Below are positions 22,150 to 32,212 of a stretch of DNA of 64,000 nt, in pieces. A program made the translations under genes and the position numbers. The stretch comes from Hemicordylus capensis. Lineage: Eukaryota; Chordata; Lepidosauria; Squamata; Cordylidae. Under the pieces are notes generated by a model. The model did not search any database and was not told the DNA's origin. It saw only the letters and a list, made by a program, of their open reading frames with translations. Every line of letters begins with the position of its first letter. Within the stretch, counting starts at the first letter, position 1. The stretch spans positions 192,791,501 through 192,855,500 of the forward strand of contig NC_069661.1 of NCBI RefSeq assembly GCF_027244095.1, given 5' to 3'.

Positions 22150-22591
22150 GCATTCGCATGTAACATGGAACCTCAGTTGAATGGACCAGTGGTTCCGTGG
22201 ATGTTACACCCGAATGCATGGAAATACAGTTTGGCACGGCACAAACTGAGGGTTCAGATTTGGAACTCCAATCTGAACCCTCGGGTTGTGATGAGTTTCG
22301 TCGCCGCAACCCAAAGTTGGATGCAGCCTGTGGTACATTCGAATGGGGAACCGCAGGCTGTGTCCCCGGAACTGGAGTTGAGGGAGGAAGCTCCTCCCTC
22401 AACTCTGGCGTGATTGGTTGTGCAGGCTGTCCTTCAGTCAAGGAGGAAGTCTGCACAAGCAGTTCCCACTCCTATCTGCAGTCTTACTGACTAAAGATAT
22501 GACACTCTCCATTACGTCCAAATTCAGATGGGAGAGTGGGGGGAGGGGGAGCACAAAACAGTTTGTCCATGTTATGTTTGTCCATGTTATA
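22150..22591. mobile_element. Palindromic MITE, 'gcatgtaacatggaacc' family
   Basis: The left end is gcattcgcatgtaacatggaacc, matched within 70 bp by its inverse (ggttccgtggatgttacacccgaatgc, 22190-22217). An inner perfect 13-bp inverted repeat lies at 22248-22260 and 22270-22282. The right part (ttgagggaggaagctcc, ggctgtccttcagtcaaggagg, cagatgggagagtgggg) is shared with 36125-36373. The last 30 bases are a 15-bp unit (gtttgtccatgttat) twice in tandem. A non-autonomous DNA element is inferred. Confidence 0.7.
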
Positions 22592-22864
22592 TGCCCCTGC
22601 TAACTGGGCAAAGAGGCACCTTTTTAATGTGGTGATTATCTTTATTTAGCAGGGGGAGAGTAACTGGCCCTATCCACACCCAGCACAGTACTTCCGGTGA
22701 TTGTTGCTTGTGTGTGTCTTGTGTTTCTTTTTAGAGTGTGAGCCCTTTGGGGACAGGGAGCCATCTTATCTATTTGTTTGTTATTTCTCTTTGTAAACTG
22801 CCCTGAGCCATTTTTGGAAGGGCGGTATAGAAATTGAATTAATAATATTAATAATAATAATAAA
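22592..22864 (+). mobile_element. LINE 3' end (L2-like, 'gggcggtatagaaatt' type)
   Basis: The sequence contains agtgtgagccctttggggacagg, then gtaaactgccctgagccatttttggaagggcggtatagaaattgaat, and ends in (AAT)n. This is a typical reptile L2-like 3'UTR with a short tandem tail. An inverted relative of its upstream part lies at 43090-43322. Confidence 0.75.
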
Positions 22865-22968
22865 TGTGAGAATGCATCCAGAGAGAGAGGGAGAATGGTG
22901 TGCTGTAAGTGGGCTGAGAAGCATATATCAGGAAGAATTAGTAATTAATAAATTGAGAGTTAATTTGT

Positions 22969-23607
22969 AAGTTGTTTTGAACAAGGAGCCATTTTTAGCC
23001 TACTTATGCAGTCATCTGGCATTGTGTGTGTCCATGTCCCCCACTATCAACTTCACAATGTATAGGGCCAATTTGAGGGCTAACTTGTGAACTGTCTAAT
23101 CAATTTGAACCAAATTTGCTACTGCTGTAGGGACACATAGGGTCACCTCAGTGGCATAGTTTGTAATGATGTCACCCATCCCAATTCAAGATGGCAGACA
23201 TGTGAATGTTTGAGGCACAAGTGGAATAACCTGTGGACCATCTAACCGATTTGAACCAAATTTGGTAGAGTTGCAGTGAGTGACACACAGTGACACTTCA
23301 ATGGTGTAGTTTGTAATGATGCCATCCACCCCGATTCAAGATGGCAGAAACATGAACGTTTGAGGCGCAAGAGGAAGCATGAACGTTTGAAGCAACTTAT
23401 GAACTGCCCAACCAATTTGAACCAAATTTGCTACAGCAATAGGGACACCTCAGTGGTGTAGTTTGTGATGATGTCATTTACTCCAATTCAAAATGGTGGA
23501 TGCATGAACATTTGAGGCGCAAGTGGGCTAACTTGTGAGTATAGTAGTTATCAATTAAGATTATAGTGAAAGGAAAGTAGGCAGATAAGTTCTTACCAGA
23601 ACAACTT
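22969..23607. mobile_element. Unclassified element with internal ~150-bp tandem repeats, copy A
   Basis: About three monomers are anchored by tttgaaccaaatttg at 23103, 23250 and 23415. Each holds gatgtcatccaccccaattcaagatggc, tttgaggcgcaagtggg and acacctcagtggc-type blocks. The array is framed by tagcctactt (about 22997) and its inverse aagtaggc (about 23576). The outer sequences aagttgtttt and agaacaactt are also inverted. A sister element lies at 26170-26872. There is no coding content and the family is unknown to me. Confidence 0.7.
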
Positions 23608-23610
23608 ATC

Positions 23611-24790
23611 TTTGATAAGAAAAGACTTACCTCTTATGGACTTATCTCCATGTTGGTGGTGACCACCTTTCTCTTTTACATGTCACCCTTCCAAGTCAGT
23701 GCAAGGATGCTTATCATTGGACTTCTTGTTATCAGTTTGTTGCTTTCCAAAACTGATTGAAAACCATGAATTTCAAGCCAGGCCATTTCTTGCAAATAAA
23801 GCACATTGTGATGTTCTTGCCTCTCATTTGCTAGGAAAGAAACAAATGGCTGCTTTCTTTAGCAACAAACCCTTTCCTCTGTGTTGGTGTTCATACCTGA
23901 AGTTTTCCACTTCCCTTTTCCTGAAACGGTGCAACAAGTTGTGTTCCTTACTTTGCATCATTCCTTACCTTGTATCACAATTTTTGCTATGAGTTTATTT
24001 TCTTAAACTTGGCTGAATCTATTATTCTTGCAGCAATTCCAAATGATTCCCAAAATGAAGGTTGTCCTGTTGTTGTGCATTTGTCTGTAGTTTCAAGTTC
24101 AAGTTGGTCTATTTCTAGGGTGAAGGTACTTCTCCATTCAACATAGCATCTTTCCCCTTTCTTTCTTTAGATTTAAGCATAGGCAAAGGTTATTTACAGA
24201 GCCAAACAAAGAGCAGAAGTGAAAGATTTGGCATTTAGAGATGCTGGAATACTTGCTTCACATGGAGGCAGTTTCAAACTGCCTCCAGCCATTACAAATT
24301 CCTGTTCTAGTACAGAAAGATGCTTCTGACCTGGCAGCCTTACCACTCATTTGTAAATTTAAAAAGGAGGACAACTGCTTTGCCATGATTATCCCAACTT
24401 TCCTTGGGATAGGAGGAGGAAAACCGACCTGCCCCTGTGAGATGCTTCTTCTTCTCCTGCATCCTCCACACCTTGCTGGCAAAAACTTGGTGATGGAGCT
24501 TTAGCCATCACCAAGGAGCACATCACAATAGAGAAACCACAGGCAATGTCATAATTGCCACCTGCAGAGGTGGGGGCAAAATGTCATCTTTCAACACTGG
24601 CGAGAAATGTATCTGGTGGGTACCAAACATATACATGTTCTACATACAGCAGTCCTATCCTGGGAGTTCTAGTTTGGAGAGGGTGCTGATAATTCTCAGA
24701 GTTAATCATCCTTTTGAGTTTCCCATTGATCCCTCTGAGAAAATTATCTGATTGGGCCGATGTTCAGCTCTTGCAAAGAGGCTCCTTCAG
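23611..24790 (+). repeat. Unclassified dispersed repeat, copy 1
   Basis: This stretch is homologous over its whole length to the reverse complement of 52580-54015. Shared blocks include tccatgttggtggt, aaagcacattgtgatg, ttgtatcacaatttttg, ggcatttagagatgctg, tgccatgattat-type runs and gtcctatcctgggagttctagttt. No conserved open frame, LTR or target duplication is apparent. It starts right after the tandem-repeat element and ends near an L2 fragment. Confidence 0.8.
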
Positions 24791-25160
24791 AGCTTGTTAT
24801 ACCACTTGCCACAACTAAGAAGGCCCTCTCTGGTGCCCACCTACCATGTAGCCAATGGACCTAGGGAAGGGTTTCTGATGTATAGACGTGTTTGCACAAA
24901 CTCAGACTGGGAGAGGTGATTTTTTAGATACTGTGGTTCCAGGACTCTAAAGGTCAAGACAAGTACCTTGAACTGGGCTAAGAAGGAAACTGATACCTGG
25001 ATGATAAAGGATCTGTGTAATGTGATTTGATCTGCTGGCTTTAATTTGAACCCCAGTAGCAGCACTGCAAACCAAATGTAGTTCCTTCCCAAACCATCTT
25101 CAAAGGCAGCCCCATGCAGGTTACATTACAGTAACCTGGAAGTGACTAAAACATGAATGA
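24791..25160 (-). mobile_element. L2 LINE fragment, C-terminus of ORF2
   Basis: Minus-strand translation (24841-25092) reads ...SFLAQFKVLVLTFRVLEPQYLKNHLS, matching the L2 C-terminal pattern of RAQFKVLVLTYKALxGLGPxYL. Upstream, ccatcttcaaaggcagcccca and gcattacagtaa (plus-strand forms) are familiar L2 sequence. It is 5'- and 3'-truncated. Confidence 0.7.
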
Positions 25161-26169
25161 AAGTTATGTGTGACTCCTCCACCAAAAAAGTGCAACTAGT
25201 GCACCAGCTGAAGCTGTTAAAAGGCACCCCAGGCCACTAAACCCTGCCCCCCCCCCCATCATCCAAGTGTAGGGCTGGGTCAGATTGGAAAAGGTTCACA
25301 TAAAGGTTTCCTAGATGGCTGTAAAACATAAGAACAGAGCTTGTGAATAAATTTAACACGAGCACTAATGGAAAATCCCAAAAGTCCTGTACATTGCCAC
25401 TGTCTTTTCTTTCAGAATCTGACAGGAGCATGATGTACACTGAACCCCCTGCTGGCCAGCATTTGCTTTCCATGATCAACGCCAGTCACCAGAAAAGTGG
25501 TTTGAAAGAGTGTGTGAATATGAAAACTATAATTAAAAGCCCTATAATTAGGACTGTAACCTAATTAAAGAAATTAGTTAATTGCATTTGGTGAATAAGT
25601 TAATTGATTAATATGTATATATTTGGAATTTTTAAAAACCTATTCTAAAGAGAGGGCATACTTTGATTTTAGATGATGGATTATGTAGACTCATCTTAGA
25701 AGAGGCATCCTTCTTTCTCACACAAGGAGTTCCTTTTTTAAGAGAGTGCATGCCATCTGCTATTTCTATAATACTTGTATTAAAAATAATTTAAATATCT
25801 TTGTAATTAATCAAAACATTTTTATTTTATCAAAGTGACAAATTAATTGAACAATCATTGCAGCTCTAATTAAAATTAATTAATTTAGTGGTCATCTAAA
25901 TGCTCAGTGTTTTGTTTTGTTTATGTAGAAAGCTCATGGCTGCAATGTCTGAACAATTGTCCTGTCTTTAGTTCTACAGATAAGACTGACTTACTCAAAT
26001 GTCCTCTTGCATGTTCTTTAACAGCAAAGAAGGCAAACACTAGGTAGGTAGCAATATATTTACAATATTATTTATATAAAATATCACAAAGATTTTTAAT
26101 ATACAATTGCTCATAGCAGTGTACTTGCTCTTCTATTTATACCCTTATACTGATATTTACTGATACTAT
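25161..26169. other. Non-coding stretch
   Basis: It contains a C11-12 run at about 25246-25257. The open frame 25343-25564 includes a good acceptor-like ttttctttcag (25414-25415) but has no convincing donor and no recognisable protein. It is AT-rich from 25580 to 26120. Confidence 0.45.
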
Positions 26170-26872
26170 AAGGGTCTGGTTACAAATATCAGGGTCCATT
26201 TTTAGCCTACTTTCCAGTAGACTTATGAGATCACCCGGCATTCTGTGTGTGTGTGTGTGTCTGTGTGTTCCCTGCATCAACAAGATGGCGGCTGCGTGAA
26301 CATCTGAGGCGCAAGTGGGCTAATTTGTCGACTGCCTAAACCATTTGAACCAAATTGGGTACAGCTGCAGTGAGTGACACACAGGGTCACCTCAGCGGCA
26401 TAAGTTTGTGATGATGTCATCCACACTGATTCAAAATGGCAGACACGTAAACATTTGAGGTGCAAGTGGGCTAACTTGTGAACTGCTTAATCGATTTGAA
26501 CCAGATTTGCTGTGTCCCAATTTGCTATGGAACACATAGGGAGTTGGGACACCTCAGTGGCGAAGATTGTGACGATGTCATCCACCCCAATTCAAGATGG
26601 AGGACATGTAAACCTTTGAGGTGCAAGTACACTAACTTGAGTGATATCTAACCTGTTTGAACCAAATTTGGAACAGCTGTAGTGAGTCATACACAGGGAC
26701 ACCTCAATGGTGCAGTTTGTAATGATGACATCCACCCCAATCCAAGATGCCAGACACATTAACATTTGAGGCGCAAGAGATCTAACTTGTGGACCTCGAT
26801 TTGCACCAAATTTAGTCTAGATGTAGAGACAGTGAAAGGAAAGTAGGCTGATTAGTTCTTACTAGAACAACC
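26170..26872. mobile_element. Unclassified element with internal ~150-bp tandem repeats, copy B
   Basis: About four monomers are anchored by tttgaacc/tttgcacc at 26343, 26494, 26655 and 26800. The array is framed by gcctactttcc (26205-26215) and its exact inverse ggaaagtaggc (26838-26848). A short (TG)n run and acaagatggcggc, a YY1-like motif, lie near the left end. The outer right edge ttcttactagaacaac matches the right edge of copy A (22969-23607). Confidence 0.7.
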
Positions 26873-27952
26873 TTTTTAATTATTAGCACTCTATTTAGGT
26901 ATTAATAGAATATTAAAAATGCTTTTACAAAATAATCCCATCATCCTCATGGGCATTATATCAGTGGAACAATGAACTGGGTCTGGGATGCTGATAGAGA
27001 AGGAGCAACAGTCTGTTGGGGTCTGGGGGCCCAACACAAAGACCTGAGATAGTTAAGAAGGCTTCATCAGGGATCAGCAGATTTCAGTATCTGGTACCAT
27101 CAGATGAGCCATTGAAGGGATTCTAAAATGCTTATGGCAAGACCTGAGGTAGATTGAATAGCTGATATTATGTTTGTATCATGCTGGCTTTTAATTAAAT
27201 TAATGAGGAACTACAATTACACTCCTGTCAGCCTTTCTACTAAGGGTCCTACAGAACAGCTTCTGATGCCCATATTTGATTTCTGTGCCTGAGTAAATTT
27301 GGCCACATAGCAGAGGACACCCCGTTGCCTGTGTTTGACAGTTTTGCTTTTGAACAGTTTCCAGAGTCTGGAGCTGGCAAGGGAAAACAAAATACAGAAT
27401 GATTCAGCTGTGACAGCCCTTGCTGTATGAATAAGAATTCATATCATGTGAAGGAACTTCAAAAGGGAATTCCAACAAATGACCATTTCACTTGCTTTTC
27501 TCGTAAGTTGTAGACTGGGTAAGGTCAAGGCCTGTGAGCCAAAGTGAGAACAGTTACATCAGAGGTGACTTGGGGGCATTAACCTTAAGGAAAAATCAAG
27601 CCCTTAGCAGAATATATCGCGCACACACTGCTTCAGGAATAGTAGTTTGAAGACCCAAAGAGAGAAAAATAATGCTAAAGAAAAGGCTTTTATTAATCCT
27701 TGTGAAATGACACTATCAAATTTTGTCCATCTTTGGTACCCCAAAACATTTTATTTGTATATAGAAGCTTTTGGAGGTGGAAGAAGAGCTTAGATTAGAA
27801 CAAAAAAACACAAAATCTATTTGAACTAAATGCTTTCCTGCATTAGGGAAGGATTTTTCTTCCAAGAACATGTGTGTTAAGTTAGCATCCCCATGCAACC
27901 TATACAGCACCACCCAAATTCGGCTCAGTGCACATAGATACTCTTCCCCTAG
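26873..27952. other. Non-coding stretch
   Basis: No gene or classifiable repeat is seen; open frames are short. Confidence 0.45.
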
Positions 27953-28440
27953 AAACATATGAAGCTGTCTTCTACTAAGTCCAGGGCGTAGCTATCATGG
28001 AGATGGGAGAGGGAGCAGATATCCAGGGCTGCATGTGTTTAGGGTCCACCTGCCCACCTCCACTGGATGCTTGGCCTCAACTTATGCTTGCTACTCTCCA
28101 GTTATGCTCTCCAGCAGCTGCACTGGATGGGTGAGGCAGAGTGAGAACAGGCCTTCCTTAAAGGGGCTTTCTGTTCTCTCTGCATTGGGGCAGCACTGCC
28201 TCACTGACCAGGCACAGCCAGTGATGTCACCAGGCCGTGCCAACTCAATCAGAGAACGGTCAGCACAGAGTTGAGGCCAAGTGTTCCAGAAGATAGGCAC
28301 TACCCTACACTGCTGCTCAGCAAAGGCAGAGGGCAGCGAAAGCAGAGGGACCCTCAGATCTTGTCCCAGGGCCCCCTCCAACCTTTCTACATGCCTGACT
28401 GAATCAGGCCACTGGTCTTTCTATTTCCGCATTGTCTACG
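27953..28440 (-). mobile_element. SINE tail split by a hAT insertion
   Basis: The plus-strand pieces aaacatatgaagctgtcttctactaagtc (27953-27981) and actgaatcaggccactggtctttc...gcattgtctac (28398-28440) are two parts of one SINE tail in minus orientation. They are separated by the hAT element at 27982-28397. Confidence 0.7.
27982..28397. mobile_element. Non-autonomous hAT element nested in a SINE
   Basis: Ends CAGGGCGTAGCTATCATGG and CCAACCTTTCTACATGCCTG are inverted. The flanks are actaagtc (27974-27981) and actgaatc (28398-28405). Each differs by one base from ACTGAGTC, the usual SINE sequence at this spot, so the 8-bp duplication is credible. It is 416 bp and non-coding. Confidence 0.82.
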
Positions 28441-28494
28441 CTAGTGTTTTCCATTATTTTTCAAGAGCAGACCCCGTCTTCAGTGTGAGAGCAT

Positions 28495-28800
28495 TTCCCC
28501 ACTGCACTGGTCTCCACTCAGTGCTGCATTTCTCTCAGTGCTGGGAGTGGGCACTTTAACAAAAACAGAGTCCTGTTGAGCCCCAGCACCTTCTTGGAAG
28601 ACATGAACAGAATGCTAGGAAATGTAGTCCACATACAGCAATATGGAAAAAGAGAAGGACTACATTTTTCAGTGCTCTGTGTCCACCTTCCAAGATGGTG
28701 CTGGGGCTCGAGAAAGCTCAATTTCCCTTAAAGAAGCCCCTTGGTTCTGGGCAAAGTGCATCGTTGTGCAGTGGGAAGGGTCACCTCTAGGTGATGGGGG
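28495..28800. mobile_element. Palindromic MITE
   Basis: Inner arms 28578-28630 and 28657-28709 are inverted repeats (gagccccagcaccttcttgg against ccaagatggtgctggggctc). Weaker pairing continues outward to ccccactgcactgg and tgcagtgggaaggg. There is no coding content, and ends and family are uncertain. Confidence 0.7.
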
Positions 28801-28904
28801 ACTGTGCAGAATATTCAGTTTTGGTTGAAGCTTCACACAGGCCTAATAGTCAGGGAGTCTCTCAGGGAGTTGATCAAGGAGTTGATGGGAGCTGCACCTG
28901 ACGC

Positions 28905-29055
28905 CCAGGCCTGGCAATTAAGAACACTGGTCTGCATTGACAGGCAGTGGTTCTCCAGGGTTTTAGAAGGGGGTTCTTTCCCAGCCCTATCTGGAGATGC
29001 TAGAGATTGAACCTGAGACAAGCATGTGCTCTACCACTGAACTGTAGCCACATCT
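28905..29055 (-). mobile_element. tRNA-Ala-like SINE
   Basis: On the minus strand the head reads CTACAGTTCAGTGGTAGAGC (A box) and GGTTCAATCTCTAGCATCTCCA (B box and acceptor-like end), close to a tRNA-Ala. A body with CCTGGAGAACCACTGCC follows. It is not a tRNA gene because the cloverleaf is decayed and the element continues beyond it. Relatives are at 12396 and 36392. Confidence 0.75.
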
Positions 29056-29264
29056 CAATTCCCACGTGAACACTGTCGGTGGGTCCAGATCATGAGCTGA
29101 AAACAGTCCATACAGAGAAAGAGCCATGTTGGTTGGCTAGTAGTTTTCTTGCTTATTTGTATGTTTGTTCTAAAATCTCACTTCTTAGAGGCAAAAGGTC
29201 CCACGGTTGCTACCTTTCTTTGGAAAATGTTTCTTTCTGTGCTTCCAGTTTAGCACTATAAAAG

Positions 29265-29672
29265 CCTGGTTAATAAGCCCTAAATGGCTTAGGCCCTGGG
29301 TATTTAAGAGAATGTCTTCTTCATTATGAGCCCCACCGCCCATTGTGGTAGTCTGGAGAGTTCGGTCTCTCAGCCGGTGGCCACATGGGGACGGGCCTTC
29401 TCAATTGCTGCCCCGAGACTGTGGAATGCGCTCCCTACTGAAATATGATCCTCCCTATCACTGACAATTTTTAAAAATCACTTGAAAACCCACCTCTTCA
29501 CCCAAACTTTTTCAACTTTTCAACTTTAGGTTTTAATCTGTTTTGACTTTTAGATTGTCTAAATTGTTTTAAGATTTTTGTGTATGTTTTAACTTCTTTT
29601 ATGTTATTGTTAACCACCCAGAGACGAAGGTTTGGGGCAGTGTACAAATCTGACAAATAAACAAACAAAGTG
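29265..29672 (+). mobile_element. L2 LINE 3' end
   Basis: It starts with coding remnants of the L2 C-terminus ('ctaaatggcttaggccctgggtat' = LNGLGPGY; then gtggaatgcgctccc). The usual L2 3'UTR follows, with ttgttaaccacccagagacgaaggtttggggcagtgtacaaatctgac. It finishes in (AAAC)n. It is 5'-truncated. Confidence 0.88.
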
Positions 29673-30398
29673 TACAAAGCTCCTTTGGAGAAAGACTTTC
29701 AGGATAATAACAGCCTACCAGGAAACCACACGGTGCCTACTTTAAAATTTACCATGGCAGCTACAAACCTGTGGCAAGGCCGTCATTTGGTAGCCTCCTG
29801 CAACACAGTAAGCTCTACAGCACTTCTATGAGTTGAGCATCCTGGATTTCCACTAAGCAAGAGTCAGATACTGCTACAAAACCACCCTTCCAAGTAACAG
29901 ACTAACTTTAAGACCCTGTGCATTCTGCTTAGTTCCATGAAAGTCCTAAAAAGACATAATGGAAAAGGAAAAGATGAAGGGAAAACTGAAAGAGAAAGGA
30001 AGTAATACATGGAGAGAAGGCAAAGCATGCCATGGAGGGAGAAAATGGTAAAGGTGTGTGTGTGTGAGAGAGAGAGAGAACGAACACCAAATAGACAAAT
30101 TACCACCACAACTCCACCTTGGCTTGCCAACTGAAGAGATCCAAAATAAAGAACGGGCGGGGCAGCCAGGAAGGCTGCTTAAACTCACCTTCCCCCCAGA
30201 TGAGTGATTTAATCTTTCTGGGAGCACAGACCACGCTTCCAGACAGGCAGCACTGCGTGGTGCAGCGTGGAGCTCTGGAGGCCTGGATGATGCATCTTGG
30301 TCTCCAGGAATCCCACAATGCAATAGACAGGCGCTCTAGGTGCCCATCTCTGTGTGCGGTTGGGCTGGAAAAGCAGACCATGCTTGCACACGAGCAGG
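29673..30398. other. Non-coding stretch with a short (GT)n(GA)n tract
   Basis: At 30054-30079 a small compound gtgtgtgtgtgt/gagagagagaga tract repeats the architecture of the tracts at 544 and 44206. The part from about 30100 to 30398 may be the left portion of the palindromic element that follows. Confidence 0.45.
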
Positions 30399-30575
30399 TA
30401 GCCAGGGTTAAGGGAGCGCTTGCTCCCTTAACCTTGGCTAATTGCCGGGCTTAAAAGCCAGGCTAGGTGGCGCTGCCCCACTGGGATAGGGCCCAATCAC
30501 GGTGGTTCTCAAGTGCAGTCTAATCCAGGCTGGGCATCCCTAGCCTGGGTTAGGCAGCACGTGAGAATAGACTCA
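30399..30575. mobile_element. Hairpin-rich MITE, 'gcctgggttaggc' family
   Basis: It holds a perfect 12-bp-arm hairpin (30406-30417 and 30422-30433, loop gctt). A second palindrome follows, tgcagtctaatccaggc / gcctgggttaggcagca (about 30516-30565). The arrangement and sequence are shared with 37168-37322, and the last palindrome also with 60228-60290. Confidence 0.7.
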
Positions 30576-30704
30576 TTGTAAGACCTTAATAAAATGACGT
30601 TATGTGTGTCCGTCAGAACATGAACAATAATTTATTAGTAGTGTAATGTATTAATGTATTAAATTCATCTAATATATTTATATACTGTTTCCCTAAGAAT
30701 TCAT

Positions 30705-30822
30705 GGGTAGCATTCAGACTAAGTTAGCCATAACTGAGTTCCACTGAAATATATGGGCCTTAAGGTAGTAAAGATAACTCTCAGTGGTACATCTCATGAG
30801 TAACTTTGTCTGAATGCTACCC
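30705..30822. mobile_element. Small MITE with 3-bp TSD (PIF/Harbinger-like)
   Basis: Terminal inverted repeats gggtagcattcagactaagtta and taactttgtctgaatgctaccc bound 118 bp. The trinucleotide cat flanks both sides (30702-30704 and 30823-30825). A 3-bp TSD suits PIF/Harbinger MITEs, though their usual target is TWA, so superfamily is uncertain. Confidence 0.75.
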
Positions 30823-30949
30823 CATAAGCAATAGCAATTTTGAAAAGCAGCATCATAAGAAAACAACATAGCTGATAACACTACAATTTCAATCCATAAA
30901 ACAGATAACACGTTAAAATTGCTTTTTGCCCTTAGAGTGCACCTCTTAT

Positions 30950-31360
30950 TTCCCATGAGTTTTTTTAATTACTCCATGTTTGTACAATTTTGGTACTGTA
31001 AGCTGCCTTGAATAGCTTGGGAGGAGAACTGATCTTGTGGTAGCAAGCATGCATTGTCCCCTTTGCTAAGCAGGGTCCACCCTGGTTTGCATTTGAATAG
31101 GAGACTACATGTGAGCACTATAAGATACTCCCCCGATGGGGCCACTCTGGGAAGAGCACTTGCATGCAGAAGGTCCCAAGTTTCCTCACTGGCGTCTCCA
31201 AGATAAGGCTGAGAGAAACTCCTGCCTGCAATCTTGGAGAAGCTGCTGCAAGTCTTTGTAGAGCTAGATGAACCAAGGGTCGGACTCGATTTAAGGCAGC
31301 TTCCTATGTTCTAGCTTGCTAGAAAGGCAGGTCACAAAAGTTTAAATGAATAAATAAAAC
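30950..31360 (+). mobile_element. L2-type LINE 3' tail split by a SINE
   Basis: The text tggtactgtaagctgccttgaatag (before 31019) and cttgctagaaaggcaggtcacaaaagtttaaatgaataaataaa (after 31311) together look like one L2 3'UTR and (AAAT)n tail. The SINE at 31020-31311 lies between them, with a duplicated tagcttg. Confidence 0.65.
31020..31311 (+). mobile_element. 5S-rRNA-derived SINE with 7-bp TSD
   Basis: The head contains ttgctaagcagggtccaccctggtt and ttgaataggagac. These align with the internal promoter of 5S rRNA (GCTAAGCAGGGTCGGGCCTGGTT and TTGGATGGGAGACC). The body has ggccactctgggaagagc and cttgcatgcagaaggtccc. The tail is tcggactcgatttaaggcagcttcctatgttct, similar to the tail of the tRNA-Ala-like SINE. 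The sequence tagcttg flanks both sides (31013-31019 and 31312-31318). It is not a 5S gene because only the promoter-like half resembles 5S. Confidence 0.82.
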
Positions 31361-31958
31361 AAGGAAGCTTGATGCAACCATCCAGGCTCAGCAATATACA
31401 CAGCACAGAAGAAATTCTTGTGTTCTTATCATTTTTCATATGCAGTGAGAGAAGCTTTTGTCACCAGAGAGAGCCCCTCAAATTTCTTTCACTTTCATTT
31501 AACTGGTAAAACAAGAGATGATAAAAAGATATACCTTTTTGGCTTCTGATGGACATTCTTTCATTAGAACCTTCTGTATGGCTTGATTTTGGGCCCTGAT
31601 TTGAATGTTGTGAATGTGACCTTCTTCAGCTGCATGCTGTTTCACCTCACACACTCCACTGTGCAAAACTAGAGTTTATGATGCATATATTGCAATGAGC
31701 TTTCAAAGCATTATCACGCACTTTAGACAACTAACAGAACTCCTTTTCCCATTCTTCATGATATTTTTGCATTCTCCTGCCGTTTTTGCTGGAGGTTAGG
31801 TGAAACAAGATAACAAACAGGATGCTCAACTCTAGGGAGAGACTTTTGCGGAATGGGCCATACCTTCACAGGCCTGGCTGCTCTCCTCCACAAGGCCCAG
31901 CCTCCTCCTATCACCTGCAGGGGCAAAGGTGAACTTTTGGCTCCAAAAAACAAGCTTC
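31361..31958. other. Non-coding stretch
   Basis: No gene or repeat is recognised. Confidence 0.45.
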
Positions 31959-32212
31959 CTCATGGGAGTTGTAGTACCAGAGTGCAATCTGCTATCCAGC
32001 CTGCAAGGCTGAAGAAGACTGCTGCTTTCTAGAGACCTGCAACATGAAGCCAGCCTCTTCATTGTCTGTTCACTGCAGTCAGTGACTGGCCTACCTCAGA
32101 GTTCCAAAAATAGAGAACAAACTGCATTCTTTATTAAGTTGACAAAGAATATGTACATGTTAATGCTAAATAAAGAACTGTTCTTTGAAATAAAGAATGG
32201 GTGGCAAGCCTA
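31959..32212 (+). repeat. Dispersed ~250-bp direct repeat, copy 1
   Basis: It is nearly identical to 35878-36125 in the same orientation. Shared blocks are gagttgtagtaccagagtgcaatctgctatcc (split here: gagttgtagtaccagagtgc, then aatctgctatcc), agtcagtgactggcctacctcagag, and tacatgttaatgctaaata. There is no coding content. Neither end shows LTR hallmarks. Confidence 0.85.

Noticed and set aside
25414-25500. Host exon after ttttctttcag
   Set aside because: The acceptor is good, but no donor follows and the peptide is not recognised.
31020-31160. 5S rRNA gene
   Set aside because: Only the internal-promoter half resembles 5S. The rest is SINE body and tail, with a target duplication around the whole unit.
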